Positions 41,959 to 51,680 of a stretch of DNA of 64,000 bases are shown one piece after another. A program made the translations under genes and the position numbers. Numbering within the stretch: position 1 is the first letter of the stretch; each line of letters opens with the position of its first letter. The stretch comes from Janibacter sp. A1S7 (GTDB taxonomy: Bacteria > Actinomycetota > Actinomycetes > Actinomycetales > Dermatophilaceae), in contig NZ_CP144913.1 of assembly GCF_037198315.1 (NCBI RefSeq), positions 1,860,001 to 1,924,000 of the forward strand, in the 5' to 3' direction. Below the pieces are notes generated by a model that saw nothing but the letters and a program-made list of their open reading frames with translations, was not told where the DNA came from and did not search any database.

Positions 41959-43029
41959 TCACGCCAGGGCGGCGTACGCCTCCCGCAGCAGGACCTCGTC
42001 CGGCCCCTCGAGACGCGTGGGCCGCGTCAGCCCGTCGAGGACGACGAACCGCAGCGTGTCCCCCCGGGTCTTCTTGTCCCGCCGCAGCGCGGCCAGCAGG
42101 TCGTCGAAGTCGGCCCGGGCATACGTCGTGGGCAGGCCGAGCAGGCCGAGGACGTAGCGGTGCCGTTGGAGCAGGGCCTTGTCGATGTGACCGGTGCGGT
42201 GGGCCAGCTCGGCAGCAAAGACCATCCCGACGGCGACGGCCTCGCCGTGGCGCATCCGGTACCGCTCGTGGTGCTCGACCGCATGGCCGAGCGTGTGCCC
42301 GTAGTTGAGGATCTCGCGCAGGTTCGACTCGCGCAGGTCAGCGGCGACGACCTCGGCCTTGACGGCGATCGTGCGCTCGATGACCTCTCGCAGGGCGGGC
42401 GAGCCGGGCTCCTGCACGCCGGCAGCGTCGCTCTCGACGATCTCGAGGATCCGCGGGTCGGCGATGAAACCGCACTTGACGGCCTCTGCCAGGCCGGCAG
42501 CCAGGTCTGCGGGCGGCAACGAGGACACGTGGTCGAGGTCGCACAGGACCGCCGCCGGAGGGTGGAAGGCACCGACGAGGTTCTTGCCCTCGGCGGTGTT
42601 GATCCCGGTCTTGCCTCCGACCGCAGCATCGACCATGCCGAGCACCGTGGTGGGCACGTGGACCACGGTCACGCCACGCAACCAGGCCGCGGCCACCCAT
42701 CCTCCGAGGTCGGTGACACTGCCACCACCGACGGCGACGACGGCGTCGCCGCGGGTGAATCCGGCCTGCCCCATGCGCGCCCACAGGTCGGCGGCGACCG
42801 TGACGGTCTTCGCCGCCTCGGCATCGGGAACCGCGGCGAGGTGCACGTCGAGTCCGGCCGCGCGAAGGGAGGTGGCCACCGGCTCGGCCAGGTGTCCCAG
42901 GGGCTCACCGTGGACGACCAGCACGCGCCCGACACCGACGGGCAGCACCCGGGCAACGCCCGAGGAGACCCCGGGGCCGACGAGGACGTCGTACTCCTGC
43001 CCGACCGGCACGGTCGTCATGTCGCTCAT
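41959..43029 (-). CDS. aroB: 3-dehydroquinate synthase
   Basis: A 356-residue NAD- and zinc-dependent enzyme of the shikimate pathway. NAD-binding segment GGGSVTDLGGWVA and TTVLGMVDAAVGGKTGIN are present; the metal ligands occur in the Glu of LAEAVKCG and in LNYGHTLGHAVEH and HGEAVA. The ATG at 43029 overlaps the aroK stop. It lies convergent to the response-regulator gene with only 13 nt between stops. Confidence 0.96.
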   Translation of the reverse strand: MSDMTTVPVGQEYDVLVGPGVSSGVARVLPVGVGRVLVVHGEPLGHLAEPVATSLRAAGLDVHLAAVPDAEAAKTVTVAADLWARMGQAGFTRGDAVVAVGGGSVTDLGGWVAAAWLRGVTVVHVPTTVLGMVDAAVGGKTGINTAEGKNLVGAFHPPAAVLCDLDHVSSLPPADLAAGLAEAVKCGFIADPRILEIVESDAAGVQEPGSPALREVIERTIAVKAEVVAADLRESNLREILNYGHTLGHAVEHHERYRMRHGEAVAVGMVFAAELAHRTGHIDKALLQRHRYVLGLLGLPTTYARADFDDLLAALRRDKKTRGDTLRFVVLDGLTRPTRLEGPDEVLLREAYAALA

Positions 43030-43547
43030 GCCTCCGCCTGCAGCAGGGGCACTGCCTCGTCGACCACCGACTCGGCGTCGCGCCCGGCGGTGTCGACCCG
43101 CCACCGGGCCAGGCCCTCGTACCTCGGGCGGCGCTCCTCCATCGCGGCGATCCACGACTGGCGCGGGTTGACCGCCAGGAGGGGCCGGGACCGGTTGAAG
43201 CCCAGGCGCTTGGCGGCGTCGGCGACGCCGACGTCGAGGAAGAGGACCCGATGGCCGGCGAGCGCCTCGGCGACCGCAGCCGTCATCGGCGCGCCACCCC
43301 CGAGGGCCAGGACGATCCCGTCCTCGGCCAGCGAGTCGATCACCGCACGCTGCTCGGCCTCGCGGAAGTACTGCTCGCCGCTCTCGATGAACAGGTCGGG
43401 GACGGACCTGCCTTCGCGCTCCTCGACGAGGGAGTCGGTGTCGACGACCCGACGGCCGGTGCGCTCGGCGATGCCGACCGCCACGGTCGACTTGCCCACG
43501 CCGGGCGGACCGATGACGACGACGAAGGGGGCACCCACCGCGCTCAC
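43026..43547 (-). CDS. aroK: Shikimate kinase
   Basis: A 173-residue P-loop kinase. Walker A is GPPGVGKST, the shikimate-binding DTD segment is [10 protein letters not shown], and ALGGGAPM and NRSRPLLAV (lid) follow. The GTG at 43547 overlaps the aroC stop (43544-43547); an ORF start nine bases upstream is possible but not favoured. Confidence 0.96.
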   Translation of the reverse strand: MSAVGAPFVVVIGPPGVGKSTVAVGIAERTGRRVVDTDSLVEEREGRSVPDLFIESGEQYFREAEQRAVIDSLAEDGIVLALGGGAPMTAAVAEALAGHRVLFLDVGVADAAKRLGFNRSRPLLAVNPRQSWIAAMEERRPRYEGLARWRVDTAGRDAESVVDEAVPLLQAEA

Positions 43548-44773
43548 GCGTCCCACGACCGCATCAGCTCCGGGATCGACGCGAGGTAGGCGCGGTGGTT
43601 GCGCGCGGTCTCCGCCACGGAGTCGCCGCCGAACTTCTCCACGCAGGCCTGCGCGAGGACGAGGGCGACCATCGCCTGGGCGACGACGCCTGCGGCCGGG
43701 ACGGCGCAGACGTCGGATCGCTGGTGAATCGCCGTCGCCGGGTCAGGGCCCGCGACGTCGACCGTGTCGAGGGCACGCGGGACGGTGCTGATCGGCTTCA
43801 TCGCCGCACGCACGCGCAACACGTCACCGGTGCTCATTCCCCCCTCGGTGCCACCGGCACGGCCGGTGCGCCGGCGAATGGTGCCGTCGGCATCACGTTC
43901 CATCTCGTCATGCGCCGCCGAGCCGCGACGCCGCGCAGTGGTGAAGCCGTCGCCGACCTCGACACCCTTGATCGCCTGGATGCCCATGAGGGCACCGGCG
44001 AGCCGGGAGTCCAGCCGGCGGTCCCAGTGGACGTGGCTGCCCAGTCCCGGGGGGACGTCGTGGGCAAGGACCTCGACGACGCCGCCGAGGGTGTCGCCGT
44101 CCTTCTTGGCCGCCTCGATCTCGGCCACCATCGCGTCGGTTCCCTCCCGGGTCCACGCGCGCACGGGGTCGGCGTCGAGCGCCTCGACGTCGTCGGGGGT
44201 CGGCAGCGGACCGTCGGCCGGGGCCGCCCCCTCGCCGATGGCGACGGTGTGCGCGACGAGGCGGATGCCGTAGGCCTGCTCGAGGAACCGCTCCGCGACC
44301 TCGCCGAGGGCGACGCGGGCCGCGGTCTCCCGGGCCGAGGCGCGCTCGAGTACCGGGCGGGCCTCGTCGAAGCCGTACTTCTGCATGCCGACGAGGTCGG
44401 CGTGACCGGGTCGGGGGCGGGTCAGCGGCTTGTTGCGGGCCAGCTCTTTCTCGGCGCCGATGTCGTTCGACCGAGCCAACTCGACATCATCAACCGGGTC
44501 CGCGCCCATGACCGCCTCCCACTTGGGCCACTCGGTGTTCCCGATCATCACGGCCAGGGGTGAGCCGAGGGTGCGTCCGTGGCGCACCCCGCCGAGGAAG
44601 GTCACCTCGTCCCGCTCGAACGTCATCCGGGCCCCGCGCCCGTAGCCCAGGCGGCGTCGGGCCAGGGCGTCGGCGACGTCGGACGTCCTCACCTCCACCC
44701 CCGCGGGCAGTCCCTCGAGGGTCGCCACGAGGGCCTGTCCGTGCGACTCACCGGCGGTCAACCAACGCAACAT
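43544..44773 (-). CDS. aroC: Chorismate synthase
   Basis: A 409-residue flavin-dependent enzyme that forms chorismate. It begins [12 protein letters not shown] and carries [21 protein letters not shown] and [11 protein letters not shown]. The next gene upstream, aroE, ends 35 nt before it. The ATG at 44773 is preceded by AGGA nine bases away. Confidence 0.97.
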   Translation of the reverse strand: MLRWLTAGESHGQALVATLEGLPAGVEVRTSDVADALARRRLGYGRGARMTFERDEVTFLGGVRHGRTLGSPLAVMIGNTEWPKWEAVMGADPVDDVELARSNDIGAEKELARNKPLTRPRPGHADLVGMQKYGFDEARPVLERASARETAARVALGEVAERFLEQAYGIRLVAHTVAIGEGAAPADGPLPTPDDVEALDADPVRAWTREGTDAMVAEIEAAKKDGDTLGGVVEVLAHDVPPGLGSHVHWDRRLDSRLAGALMGIQAIKGVEVGDGFTTARRRGSAAHDEMERDADGTIRRRTGRAGGTEGGMSTGDVLRVRAAMKPISTVPRALDTVDVAGPDPATAIHQRSDVCAVPAAGVVAQAMVALVLAQACVEKFGGDSVAETARNHRAYLASIPELMRSWDA

Positions 44774-44808
44774 GGGCCAAATCCTCGCATCCCGACCGGC
44801 CCGTCGAC

Positions 44809-45654
44809 TCAGGCGTCCGGGGTTTGGCCCAGTGCAGCGAGCCCGGCTGCCTGCATCGCCGCCACCGGCGCGCTCTTCCCGGTGAACAGCTCGAACTGCC
44901 GCGCGGCCTGGTGGACGAGCATCTCCAGGCCGGAGACGACCCGGGCGCCGTGGTCGGCGGCCGCGCGGGCAAGGGGCGTCGGCCAGTCCGCGTAGACGAC
45001 GTCCAGGACGGTGGCCCCGGCGAGTCCGTCGTCGATGTGGCCCGCGGCGGCGGCGTTGGCCTCGCCGCCCGGCAGGGTCGAGATCACGGCCGGAGCGCCC
45101 GTGCGCGACCAGCGCTCGATCGGCACGATCTCGAGCCCCACCTCGGCGACGTCGCGCAGCGCCTCCGCCCGCTGTGGGGTGCGGGCGGCGACGGTGATGC
45201 GCGTGGCGCCCAGGTCCGTCAGGGCCAGCACCGCCGAGCGTGCGGTCGCTCCGGACCCGACCACGGTCGCCCGGTCGACACCGTCGACGCCCGCCTCACG
45301 CAGGGCCGCCGTGATGCCGTGGACGTCGGTGTTGTCGGCGGCCCACCCGGTGTCCGTGCGCACGAGGGTGTTGATGGCCCGGGCGGCCCGGGCGGTGTCG
45401 GTGACGCTCTCGGCGAGTCCGGTGGCGGCGACCTTCAGCGGCATCGTCAGGCTCAGGCCCCGCCAGTCCTCGGTGAGGTCGGCGACGAAGGGGGTCAGAC
45501 CCCCTTCGTCCACCTCGTGCGCCGTGTAGGTCCAGTCCGTCAATCCGGCCGCGACGTACCCGGCCCGGTGCAGGGTCGGCGACAACGAGTGCGCGACCGG
45601 GGACCCGAGAACCCCTGCGCGCAGGGTCCGTCGTGAGCGGACGGGGTCACTCAC
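44809..45654 (-). CDS. aroE: Shikimate dehydrogenase
   Basis: A 281-residue NADPH enzyme. The shikimate-binding segment [16 protein letters not shown] and the catalytic area [11 protein letters not shown] (Lys) are present, and the Rossmann loop reads [19 protein letters not shown], with Ser where GAGG is more common. GTG 45654 gives an 8-nt overlap with mltG. A 27-bp perfect palindrome (45484-45510) lies inside the coding region. Confidence 0.9.
   Translation of the reverse strand: MSDPVRSRRTLRAGVLGSPVAHSLSPTLHRAGYVAAGLTDWTYTAHEVDEGGLTPFVADLTEDWRGLSLTMPLKVAATGLAESVTDTARAARAINTLVRTDTGWAADNTDVHGITAALREAGVDGVDRATVVGSGATARSAVLALTDLGATRITVAARTPQRAEALRDVAEVGLEIVPIERWSRTGAPAVISTLPGGEANAAAAGHIDDGLAGATVLDVVYADWPTPLARAAADHGARVVSGLEMLVHQAARQFELFTGKSAPVAAMQAAGLAALGQTPDA
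45484..45510. repeat. Perfect 27-bp palindrome inside aroE
   Basis: GACGAAGGGGGTC at 45484-45496 and its exact complement GACCCCCTTCGTC at 45498-45510 flank one A. Both arms contain the over-represented word CGAAGGGGG. It encodes DEGGLTPFV in aroE, and no codon constraint alone demands a perfect palindrome. Confidence 0.6.
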
Positions 45655-46846
45655 AGCTACCCGTGTTGCGGCAGAACTCCTGGACATTGCGTTCGTGCTC
45701 GGCCTGCGTCTCGGCGAACTTCGTCTCGCCCGTGGACGGGTCCACGGTGACGAAGAAGAGCCAGTCGCCCTCGGCCGGGTTGCCTGCGGCGTCGATGGCG
45801 GCGGCACCGGGGTTGTTGATCGGTCCCGGAGGCAGCCCCTGGTTCGTGTACGTGTTGTACGGGCTGTCGGTGTTGCGCTCCTTGTCGGAGGTCGTGATCG
45901 TCCCCCGCTTCTGCAGCAGGTAGTGCACCGTCGAGTCCATCTGCAGCATCCCGCGGGTCGGGCCCGCGGGGTCGTCGAGGCGGTTCTCGACCACGCGGGC
46001 GACCTTCCGTCGATCCGCCGCCCCGGCCTCGCCCTCGACGATCGAGGCGACGGTGAGGGTGCGTTCCCACTCGTCCTTCGGGACGCCGGCCTCCTCCAGC
46101 TGCGACACCGTCTGGCTGATCATCGTGTTCATCTGCTGCACGGCGCTCGCGTCGTCGGCGAACTCGTAGGTGGAGGGGAAGAGCCACCCCTCGACCTCGC
46201 CCTCCGCCTGCGGGGGCAGCTCGAGCTCCTCCGACTCCTCGGCCTGCTCGTACTCCTCCACGGGCACGTCGGTGCCCTCGGAGAGACGCTCGTAGATCTC
46301 CGAGCGCCACAGGCCCTCGCGGAGGGTGACGCCCTTGGCCACGCGGTTGGCCGGGTCGAGGAGACGGTCGAAGGCGTCGGTGGCCGACATCTTCTGCCGC
46401 ATCACGTAGGTCCCGGGCTGGATCGAGGCGGCCTGCTCCGGCTCCGCCCTGGCCACCGCGGTGAAGCTGCTCGTAGTCTTCACGACATCCGCCTCCTGCA
46501 GGGTCTGGCCGATCACCGCCCCGGACGCGCCGGAGTCGATGACGACCTCGACCTTGCCGCTCCCCGGACCTGCGTAGTCGTCGGACTCACCCCACCCGGG
46601 CAGCAGCGAACGCAGGGACCCGAGGGCGAACCACCCTGCGGCCAGCACGAGGGCACCCGCCAGGAGCACCGCGAGGCAGGACGCGCCTCGCCGGCGACCG
46701 CCACCTCGGGCGGCGTCCGGTGGGCGACGCCCGCGCTCACGCCGGCCCCGGCGTCGCTCGGCCCGGGTCGGGTGCGGTCCACCGTCCCGGTCGTCCCGGA
46801 CCTCGTGCGCACCGTCGTCGAAGATGTTGTCGTCGAGCCCGGTCAT
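45647..46846 (-). CDS. mltG: Endolytic murein transglycosylase
   Basis: A 399-residue membrane-anchored YceG/MltG protein that cuts nascent peptidoglycan glycan strands. After a charged, Arg-rich cytoplasmic part comes one transmembrane helix (about residues 57-79). The LysM-like and catalytic parts show EGLWRSEIYERL, VASIVEGEAG (catalytic Glu) and YNTYTNQGLPPGPI. The ATG overlaps the ruvX stop (46843-46846). Confidence 0.94.
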   Translation of the reverse strand: MTGLDDNIFDDGAHEVRDDRDGGPHPTRAERRRGRRERGRRPPDAARGGGRRRGASCLAVLLAGALVLAAGWFALGSLRSLLPGWGESDDYAGPGSGKVEVVIDSGASGAVIGQTLQEADVVKTTSSFTAVARAEPEQAASIQPGTYVMRQKMSATDAFDRLLDPANRVAKGVTLREGLWRSEIYERLSEGTDVPVEEYEQAEESEELELPPQAEGEVEGWLFPSTYEFADDASAVQQMNTMISQTVSQLEEAGVPKDEWERTLTVASIVEGEAGAADRRKVARVVENRLDDPAGPTRGMLQMDSTVHYLLQKRGTITTSDKERNTDSPYNTYTNQGLPPGPINNPGAAAIDAAGNPAEGDWLFFVTVDPSTGETKFAETQAEHERNVQEFCRNTGSCE

Positions 46847-47355
46847 GCGTCATCGCCCTTCCGCGGTGTGCGTCGGCGCGGCCGACCGACCCGTTCCCCG
46901 GGGGGTCCACCGGTTGCGCGCTCCGTGTCCAGCGCCGTCTGCAGGATGAGCACCGCGGCCGCCTGGTCGACCACCTGACGATGGTTGCGACCGGCCACGC
47001 CACTGTCCCGCAGACCTCGATGAGCATCCACCGTCGAGAGGCGTTCGTCCACCAGGCGGATCGGCGTGTTCCCGATCGGCGCTCCGTGCAGGGCGGAGCG
47101 CAGCGACTGCGCCCAGTCCCGCACGCTGCGTGCAGCGGGCCCCTCCCCGCCGTCGAGCGACCGCGGCAGGCCGACGACGACCTCGATCACCGACAGCTCC
47201 ACGGCCAGCTCGACGACCCGATCGATGTCGCCGTCGTGCTCGAGGTCACGGGCCACCGTCTCGACCGGAGTCGCCAGGAGCCCGGAGGGGTCGCTCGTCG
47301 AGACCCCGACCCGAGCGTCCCCGACATCGATCCCCAGCCGTGTGCCGGTGCGCAT
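46843..47355 (-). CDS. ruvX: RuvX/YqgF-family putative Holliday junction resolvase
   Basis: A 170-residue RNase H-fold nuclease. It begins RLGIDVGDARVGVS and has GLPRSLDGGEGPAARSV and DERLSTVDA, the acidic residues being Asp10 and later ones in the usual positions. Its cellular role is likely 16S rRNA maturation and/or recombination. It starts at ATG 47355, 7 nt from the alaS stop. The last 20 residues are basic and glycine-rich. Confidence 0.92.
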   Translation of the reverse strand: MRTGTRLGIDVGDARVGVSTSDPSGLLATPVETVARDLEHDGDIDRVVELAVELSVIEVVVGLPRSLDGGEGPAARSVRDWAQSLRSALHGAPIGNTPIRLVDERLSTVDAHRGLRDSGVAGRNHRQVVDQAAAVLILQTALDTERATGGPPGERVGRPRRRTPRKGDDA

Positions 47356-47362
47356 GCGCGGA

Positions 47363-50044
47363 TCAGGCCCCGATCTCGCGCTCGAGTGCGGCGAGCGCCT
47401 CGGACACCTTGCCGGCATCCTGACCACCGCCCTGGGCGAGGTCGTCCTTGCCGCCTCCCCCGCCGCCGAGGGTCGTCGCGGCGACGCGCACGAGAGCACC
47501 GGCCCGGACCCCCTTCGCGCGGGCCGACTCGTTGGTGGCGACGACGACCACGGGCTTGCCGGATCCGTCACCGGTGAGGGCCACGACCGTGGGCCGCTCC
47601 TCACCCAGTCGGCCACGGGTGTCGGTGACCATGCGGCGCAGGTCGTCGCCGGACGCGCCGGGTACGTGCTGGCCGACGAAGGTCACCCCTGCGACGTCCT
47701 TCGCCGAGTCGGTGAGCGACCCCGCAGAGGCTGCGACCTGCTGGCGGCGGACCTTCTCCAGTTCCTTCTCGGTCTCGCGCAGGCGGGTGATCATGTCGGA
47801 GACGCGCTCGGGCAACTCACCGGCCGGCGCCTTGACGAGGTCCGAGAGCTCGGCGACCAGGGCCCGCTCGGTGGCCAGGTGCTGCAGGGCGTTCATCCCG
47901 ACGAAGGCCTCCAGGCGGCGCACGCCCGAGCCGACCGAGGAGTCGCCGGTGAGGGTGAGCGCACCGATCTGGCTGGAGTGGCGCACGTGGGTGCCCCCGC
48001 ACAGCTCCCGGGACCACGGTCCGCCGATCTCGACGACGCGGACCTGCTCGTCGTAGGTCTCCCCGAAGAGCGCCAGAGCGCCCTGCTCACGGGCCTCCGG
48101 CAGGGTCATCCAGTCCGCGGAGACCGGCAGGTCGTCGCGCACGGCGAGGTTCGCGGCGTGCTCGATCTCGGCGCGTGCGTCGGCGGACAGGGACTGGTTC
48201 CACGCGAAGTCCAGCCGCAGGTACCCGGGCTTGTTGTAGGAGCCGGACTGCAGGGCCGACGGGCCGAGCACCTGGCGCAGGGCAGCGTGCACGACGTGCG
48301 TGCCGGAGTGGGCCTGGCAGGCATCGACGCGCCAGCCCGGGTCGACCTCGGCCGAGGTCTCCTGGCCGACCCGCACCGGACCGTCGGCGACCTCGACGGT
48401 GTGCACGACCAGGCCCTTGACCGGTCGCTGCACGTCCGTCACGAGCAGGCGGGTGCCATCGGCGACGATGATGCCGCTGTCGGCGACCTGACCACCGGAC
48501 TCGGCGTAGAAGCTGGTGCGGTCGAGCACCACCTGGCCGGTCCGACCGGGCTCGAGCTCCTCGACGCTCACGCCGTCGCTGACCAGCCCGACGACCGAGC
48601 CGTGGGTGGTCAGCTCCTCGTAGGCACGCCAGTCGGTGGCACCGAGGGAGCGCAGCCGCTTCCACACCTCGGTATTGGCGTGGCCACCCTTCTTGGCCTT
48701 CGCGTCCGCCTTGGCCCGCTGACGCTGCTCGTCCATGAGCCGCACGAAACCCTCGCGGTCGACCGTCAGACCCTGCTCGGCCGCCATCTCGAGGGTGAGG
48801 TCGATCGGGAAGCCGTACGTGTCGTGCAGGGCGAAGGCCTTCTCCCCGGTCAGGACATCACCCCCGGACTGCTTGGTCTCGCTCACCGCAGTGTCGAGGA
48901 TCGTCGTGCCCTGGGCCAGGGTGCGGCGGAAGGCCTGCTCCTCGCCGTAGGCGATCTGCGCGATCCGGTCGAAGCCGGTCCGCAGCTCGGGGTAGGAGGC
49001 GCTCATCCGCTCCATGGAGATCGGCAGGAGGTGCGGCAGGGCCGGCTCCTCGTAGCCGAGCAGGCGCATCGCGCGCACCGCGCGCCGCAGCATCCGGCGC
49101 AGCACGTAGCCGCGACCCTCGTTGCCCGGGGTCACCCCGTCGCCGATGAGCATGAGCGAGGAACGCACGTGGTCGGCGACGACACGCAGGTGGACGTCGT
49201 CGGGGTGGGAGTCCCCCGCGGTCTGACCGGAGGAGGCACCGTAGTCGCGACCGGTCATCTCCGCGGCCTTCTCCAGGACCGGGTAGACCTCGTCGATCTC
49301 GTACATGTTGTCGACGCCCTGCAGGATGCTCGCGATGCGCTCCAGCCCCATGCCGGTGTCGACGCTCTGCGCCGGCAGCGGGCCGGCGACGTCGAAGTCG
49401 TCCTTGGCGCGCACGGCCGAGAGCTCGTACTGCATGAAGACGAGGTTCCAGATCTCCATGAACCGGTCCTCGTCGACCTCCGGCCCACCGTCGACGCCGT
49501 ACTCCTCGCCGCGGTCGTAGAAGATCTCGCTGCACGGGCCGCCGGGCCCGGGCACGCCCATGCTCCAGTAGTTGTCGAGCTCACCGCGGCGCACGATGCG
49601 CCCGGCCGGGATCGTGGTCTCCTCGAGCCAGAGGCGCTCGGCCTCGTCGTCGTCCCGGTAGACCGTGGCCCACAGACGCTCGGGCTCGAGGCCGTAGCCA
49701 CCCTCGTCCTGGGGCGTGGTCAGCAGCTCCCAGGCGAAGGCGATGGCCTCCCGCTTGAAGTAGTCGCCGAAGGAGAAGTTGCCGTTCATCTGGAAGAACG
49801 TGCCGTGTCGGCTCGTCTTGCCGACCTCGTCGATGTCACCGGTGCGCACGCACTTCTGCACGCTCGTGGCCCGGTCCCACGGAGCCGTCTCCTGACCGGA
49901 GAAGTACGGCTTGAAGGGGACCATGCCGGCGTTGACGAACAGGAGGGTCGGGTCCTCGTGGACCAGCGGGGCGGAGGGGACGACCGTGTGCCCCTTCGCC
50001 TCGAAGAAGGTCAACCAGCGGCGCCGGATCTCGGCAGTTTCCAT
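47363..50044 (-). CDS. alaS: Alanyl-tRNA synthetase
   Basis: An 893-residue class II synthetase with aminoacylation, tRNA-binding, editing and C-Ala domains in order. Key segments are FEAKGHTVVPSAPLVHEDPTLLF split as FFEAKGH and PTLLFVNAGM, the editing zinc residues in HSGTHVVH and CGGTHVRH, and GGGGGGKDDLAQGGG near the C-terminus. The ATG at 50044 gives METAEIRRRW, the family start; a TTG seven codons upstream is unlikely. Confidence 0.97.
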   Translation of the reverse strand: METAEIRRRWLTFFEAKGHTVVPSAPLVHEDPTLLFVNAGMVPFKPYFSGQETAPWDRATSVQKCVRTGDIDEVGKTSRHGTFFQMNGNFSFGDYFKREAIAFAWELLTTPQDEGGYGLEPERLWATVYRDDDEAERLWLEETTIPAGRIVRRGELDNYWSMGVPGPGGPCSEIFYDRGEEYGVDGGPEVDEDRFMEIWNLVFMQYELSAVRAKDDFDVAGPLPAQSVDTGMGLERIASILQGVDNMYEIDEVYPVLEKAAEMTGRDYGASSGQTAGDSHPDDVHLRVVADHVRSSLMLIGDGVTPGNEGRGYVLRRMLRRAVRAMRLLGYEEPALPHLLPISMERMSASYPELRTGFDRIAQIAYGEEQAFRRTLAQGTTILDTAVSETKQSGGDVLTGEKAFALHDTYGFPIDLTLEMAAEQGLTVDREGFVRLMDEQRQRAKADAKAKKGGHANTEVWKRLRSLGATDWRAYEELTTHGSVVGLVSDGVSVEELEPGRTGQVVLDRTSFYAESGGQVADSGIIVADGTRLLVTDVQRPVKGLVVHTVEVADGPVRVGQETSAEVDPGWRVDACQAHSGTHVVHAALRQVLGPSALQSGSYNKPGYLRLDFAWNQSLSADARAEIEHAANLAVRDDLPVSADWMTLPEAREQGALALFGETYDEQVRVVEIGGPWSRELCGGTHVRHSSQIGALTLTGDSSVGSGVRRLEAFVGMNALQHLATERALVAELSDLVKAPAGELPERVSDMITRLRETEKELEKVRRQQVAASAGSLTDSAKDVAGVTFVGQHVPGASGDDLRRMVTDTRGRLGEERPTVVALTGDGSGKPVVVVATNESARAKGVRAGALVRVAATTLGGGGGGKDDLAQGGGQDAGKVSEALAALEREIGA

Positions 50045-50126
50045 GGGTGTCTCGTGTCCAATCAATGCTGTTGCGAAGAGCGAGGTGCGCAGGTCTCAGG
50101 CAGGAGCGAAGGGGGCGAGCGGCGCG

Positions 50127-50198
50127 TCAGGCGCAGGTCGACCCCGGGATAGCTCGCCGCGCGGTGGTCCGCCGCGGTCGTGAGAGAGGCACGGTCAT
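50127..50198 (-). CDS. Candidate leaderless leader ORF (23 codons) in front of alaS
   Basis: An ATG at 50198 lies 7 nt after a TAGGGT box (50206-50211) and opens a frame of 23 codons ending in TGA at 50127. The peptide would be MTVPLSRPRRTTARRAIPGSTCA, with three alanine codons and six arginines. Its stop is 83 nt before alaS. The segments GGCGAGC and GCTCGCC, at about 50152-50158 and 50114-50120, could pair in the RNA around its end. It may be an attenuation or stall peptide, or chance; no homologue is recognised. Confidence 0.3.
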   Translation of the reverse strand: MTVPLSRPRRTTARRAIPGSTCA

Positions 50199-50205
50199 GA
50201 CCTAC

Positions 50206-50211
50206 ACCCTA
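50206..50211 (-). promoter_or_regulatory. Candidate -10 box of the alaS operon
   Basis: The minus strand reads TAGGGT in the 205-nt gap between rarA and alaS. Transcription from it would start at or near the ATG of the 23-codon leader ORF and give an alaS leader of about 150 nt. Confidence 0.42.
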
Positions 50212-50249
50212 CCCACCCGAAGAGCGTCACCCGCCCTCGTACCCGGCGG

Positions 50250-51662
50250 TCACCGGCGGCGCAGGCGCTCCCTGAGCCAGGCCCACCTGTCCTGCAGTCG
50301 TGCTTCGAAGCCGCGATCAGTCGGCCGGTAGTAGGACCTCTCGGCGAGCTCGGCGTGCAGGTCGTCCGGCAGGTACTGCTGCGTGGCGACGCCGTCGGGC
50401 TGGTCGTGGGCGTAGACATACCCCTCGACCTTCGCTCCCCCGCTCGCGCCGGCGGCCCGGTCGGAGGCCTGCGTGTATCCGCTGCCACGCAGGTGGGCCG
50501 GGACCGCTTGCACCTTGCCGGCCCGCACGTCGGCGATGGCCTCGTTGATGCCGGTGTAGGCGGCATTGGACTTCGGCGCGAGCGCGTTGTGGACGACGGC
50601 CTGGGCGAGGATGATGCGAGCCTCCGGCATCCCGATCTGGGCGACGGCGTGCATCGCGGCGACCGCCGTCTGCAGGGCTGTCGGGTCGCCGAGGCCGACG
50701 TCCTCGGAGGCGGCGATGACGATGCGTCGGGCGATGAAGCGCGGGTCCTCCCCCGCCTCGAGCTGACGGGCGAGGTAGTGCAGGGCCGCGTCGACGTCGG
50801 AACCGCGCATCGACTTGATGAAGGCGGAGGCGACGTCGTAGTGCTGGTCACCGGTGCGGTCGTAGCGCACGGCTGCACGGGCGACCGCCTGCTCGACGTG
50901 GGCCAGGGTGAGCGGAATGGTCTTCGGGGTGTCGGGGCCGAAGGGGACGTCGCCGTCGGCGACGCCGGCGGCGGCCTCGAGCGAGGTCAGCGCGCGACGG
51001 GCGTCTCCCCCGGCGATCGCCACGAGGTGGTCCCGGGCCTCGTCCGCGAGGTCGTAGCCACCAGCCAGTCCCCGCTCGTCGGTCAGGGCGGCATCGATGA
51101 CCTCCCCGACCTCCTCCCGGGTCAACGACTCCAGCGTGACCAGGATCGAGCGTGACAACAGCGGCGCGATGACGGAGAACGACGGGTTCTCCGTCGTCGC
51201 CGCGACGAGCACGACCTCGCGGTTCTCCACACCGGGCAGCAACGCGTCCTGCTGCGCCTTGGAGAAGCGGTGGATCTCATCGAGGAACAGCACCGTCTGT
51301 CGCCCGTAGAGCGACCGCGCTCGCGCGGCCCCCTCCATGGCGGCGCGCACGTCCTTGACTCCCGCGGTCACGGCAGAGAGCTGGACGAAGTCCCGATCGG
51401 CGGCCGTCGCGACGAGGTGGGCCAGGGTCGTCTTGCCGGTCCCGGGCGGGCCCCACAGGATCGCCGACATCGGTCCGGTCACGGCGCTGACGCTGCCCTC
51501 CACGAGCCGACGCAGTGGTGAGCCCGGCCGAAGCACCTCCTGCTGACCACGCACCTCGTCGAGGTCACGTGGCCGCATGCGCACCGCGAGCGGCGCCTGC
51601 AGGTCCGCCCCACCACCGTCGGGTTCCCCACCGGCGGAGGCGAAGAGATCGAAGGAGGTCAC
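50250..51662 (-). CDS. rarA: Replication-associated recombination protein A (AAA ATPase)
   Basis: A 470-residue MgsA/RarA ATPase that acts at stalled forks. Walker A is GPPGTGKTT, Walker B is [12 protein letters not shown], and sensor 1 is AATTENPSF; the C-terminal helical part has [13 protein letters not shown] and [24 protein letters not shown] box ends 7 nt before the GTG at 51662, which favours that start; a GTG at 51671 lies inside the box. Confidence 0.93.
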   Translation of the reverse strand: MTSFDLFASAGGEPDGGGADLQAPLAVRMRPRDLDEVRGQQEVLRPGSPLRRLVEGSVSAVTGPMSAILWGPPGTGKTTLAHLVATAADRDFVQLSAVTAGVKDVRAAMEGAARARSLYGRQTVLFLDEIHRFSKAQQDALLPGVENREVVLVAATTENPSFSVIAPLLSRSILVTLESLTREEVGEVIDAALTDERGLAGGYDLADEARDHLVAIAGGDARRALTSLEAAAGVADGDVPFGPDTPKTIPLTLAHVEQAVARAAVRYDRTGDQHYDVASAFIKSMRGSDVDAALHYLARQLEAGEDPRFIARRIVIAASEDVGLGDPTALQTAVAAMHAVAQIGMPEARIILAQAVVHNALAPKSNAAYTGINEAIADVRAGKVQAVPAHLRGSGYTQASDRAAGASGGAKVEGYVYAHDQPDGVATQQYLPDDLHAELAERSYYRPTDRGFEARLQDRWAWLRERLRRR

Positions 51663-51669
51663 GGGTGGC

Positions 51670-51675
51670 ACGCTA
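51670..51675 (-). promoter_or_regulatory. Candidate leaderless -10 box for rarA
   Basis: The minus strand reads TAGCGT, 7 nt before the rarA GTG and only 6 nt from the divergent MMPL start at 51681, so the two promoters must overlap. Confidence 0.42.
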
Positions 51676-51680
51676 TCCCG

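Noticed and set aside
47066..50152. A plus-strand reading frame of 1028 codons opposite alaS
   Set aside because: It is the antisense shadow of the alaS coding strand in high-GC DNA; the translation has no family features and alaS is complete.
50045..50249. T-box leader in front of alaS
   Set aside because: No T-box UGGN bulge context, no AG-bulge and no terminator/antiterminator pair were found.
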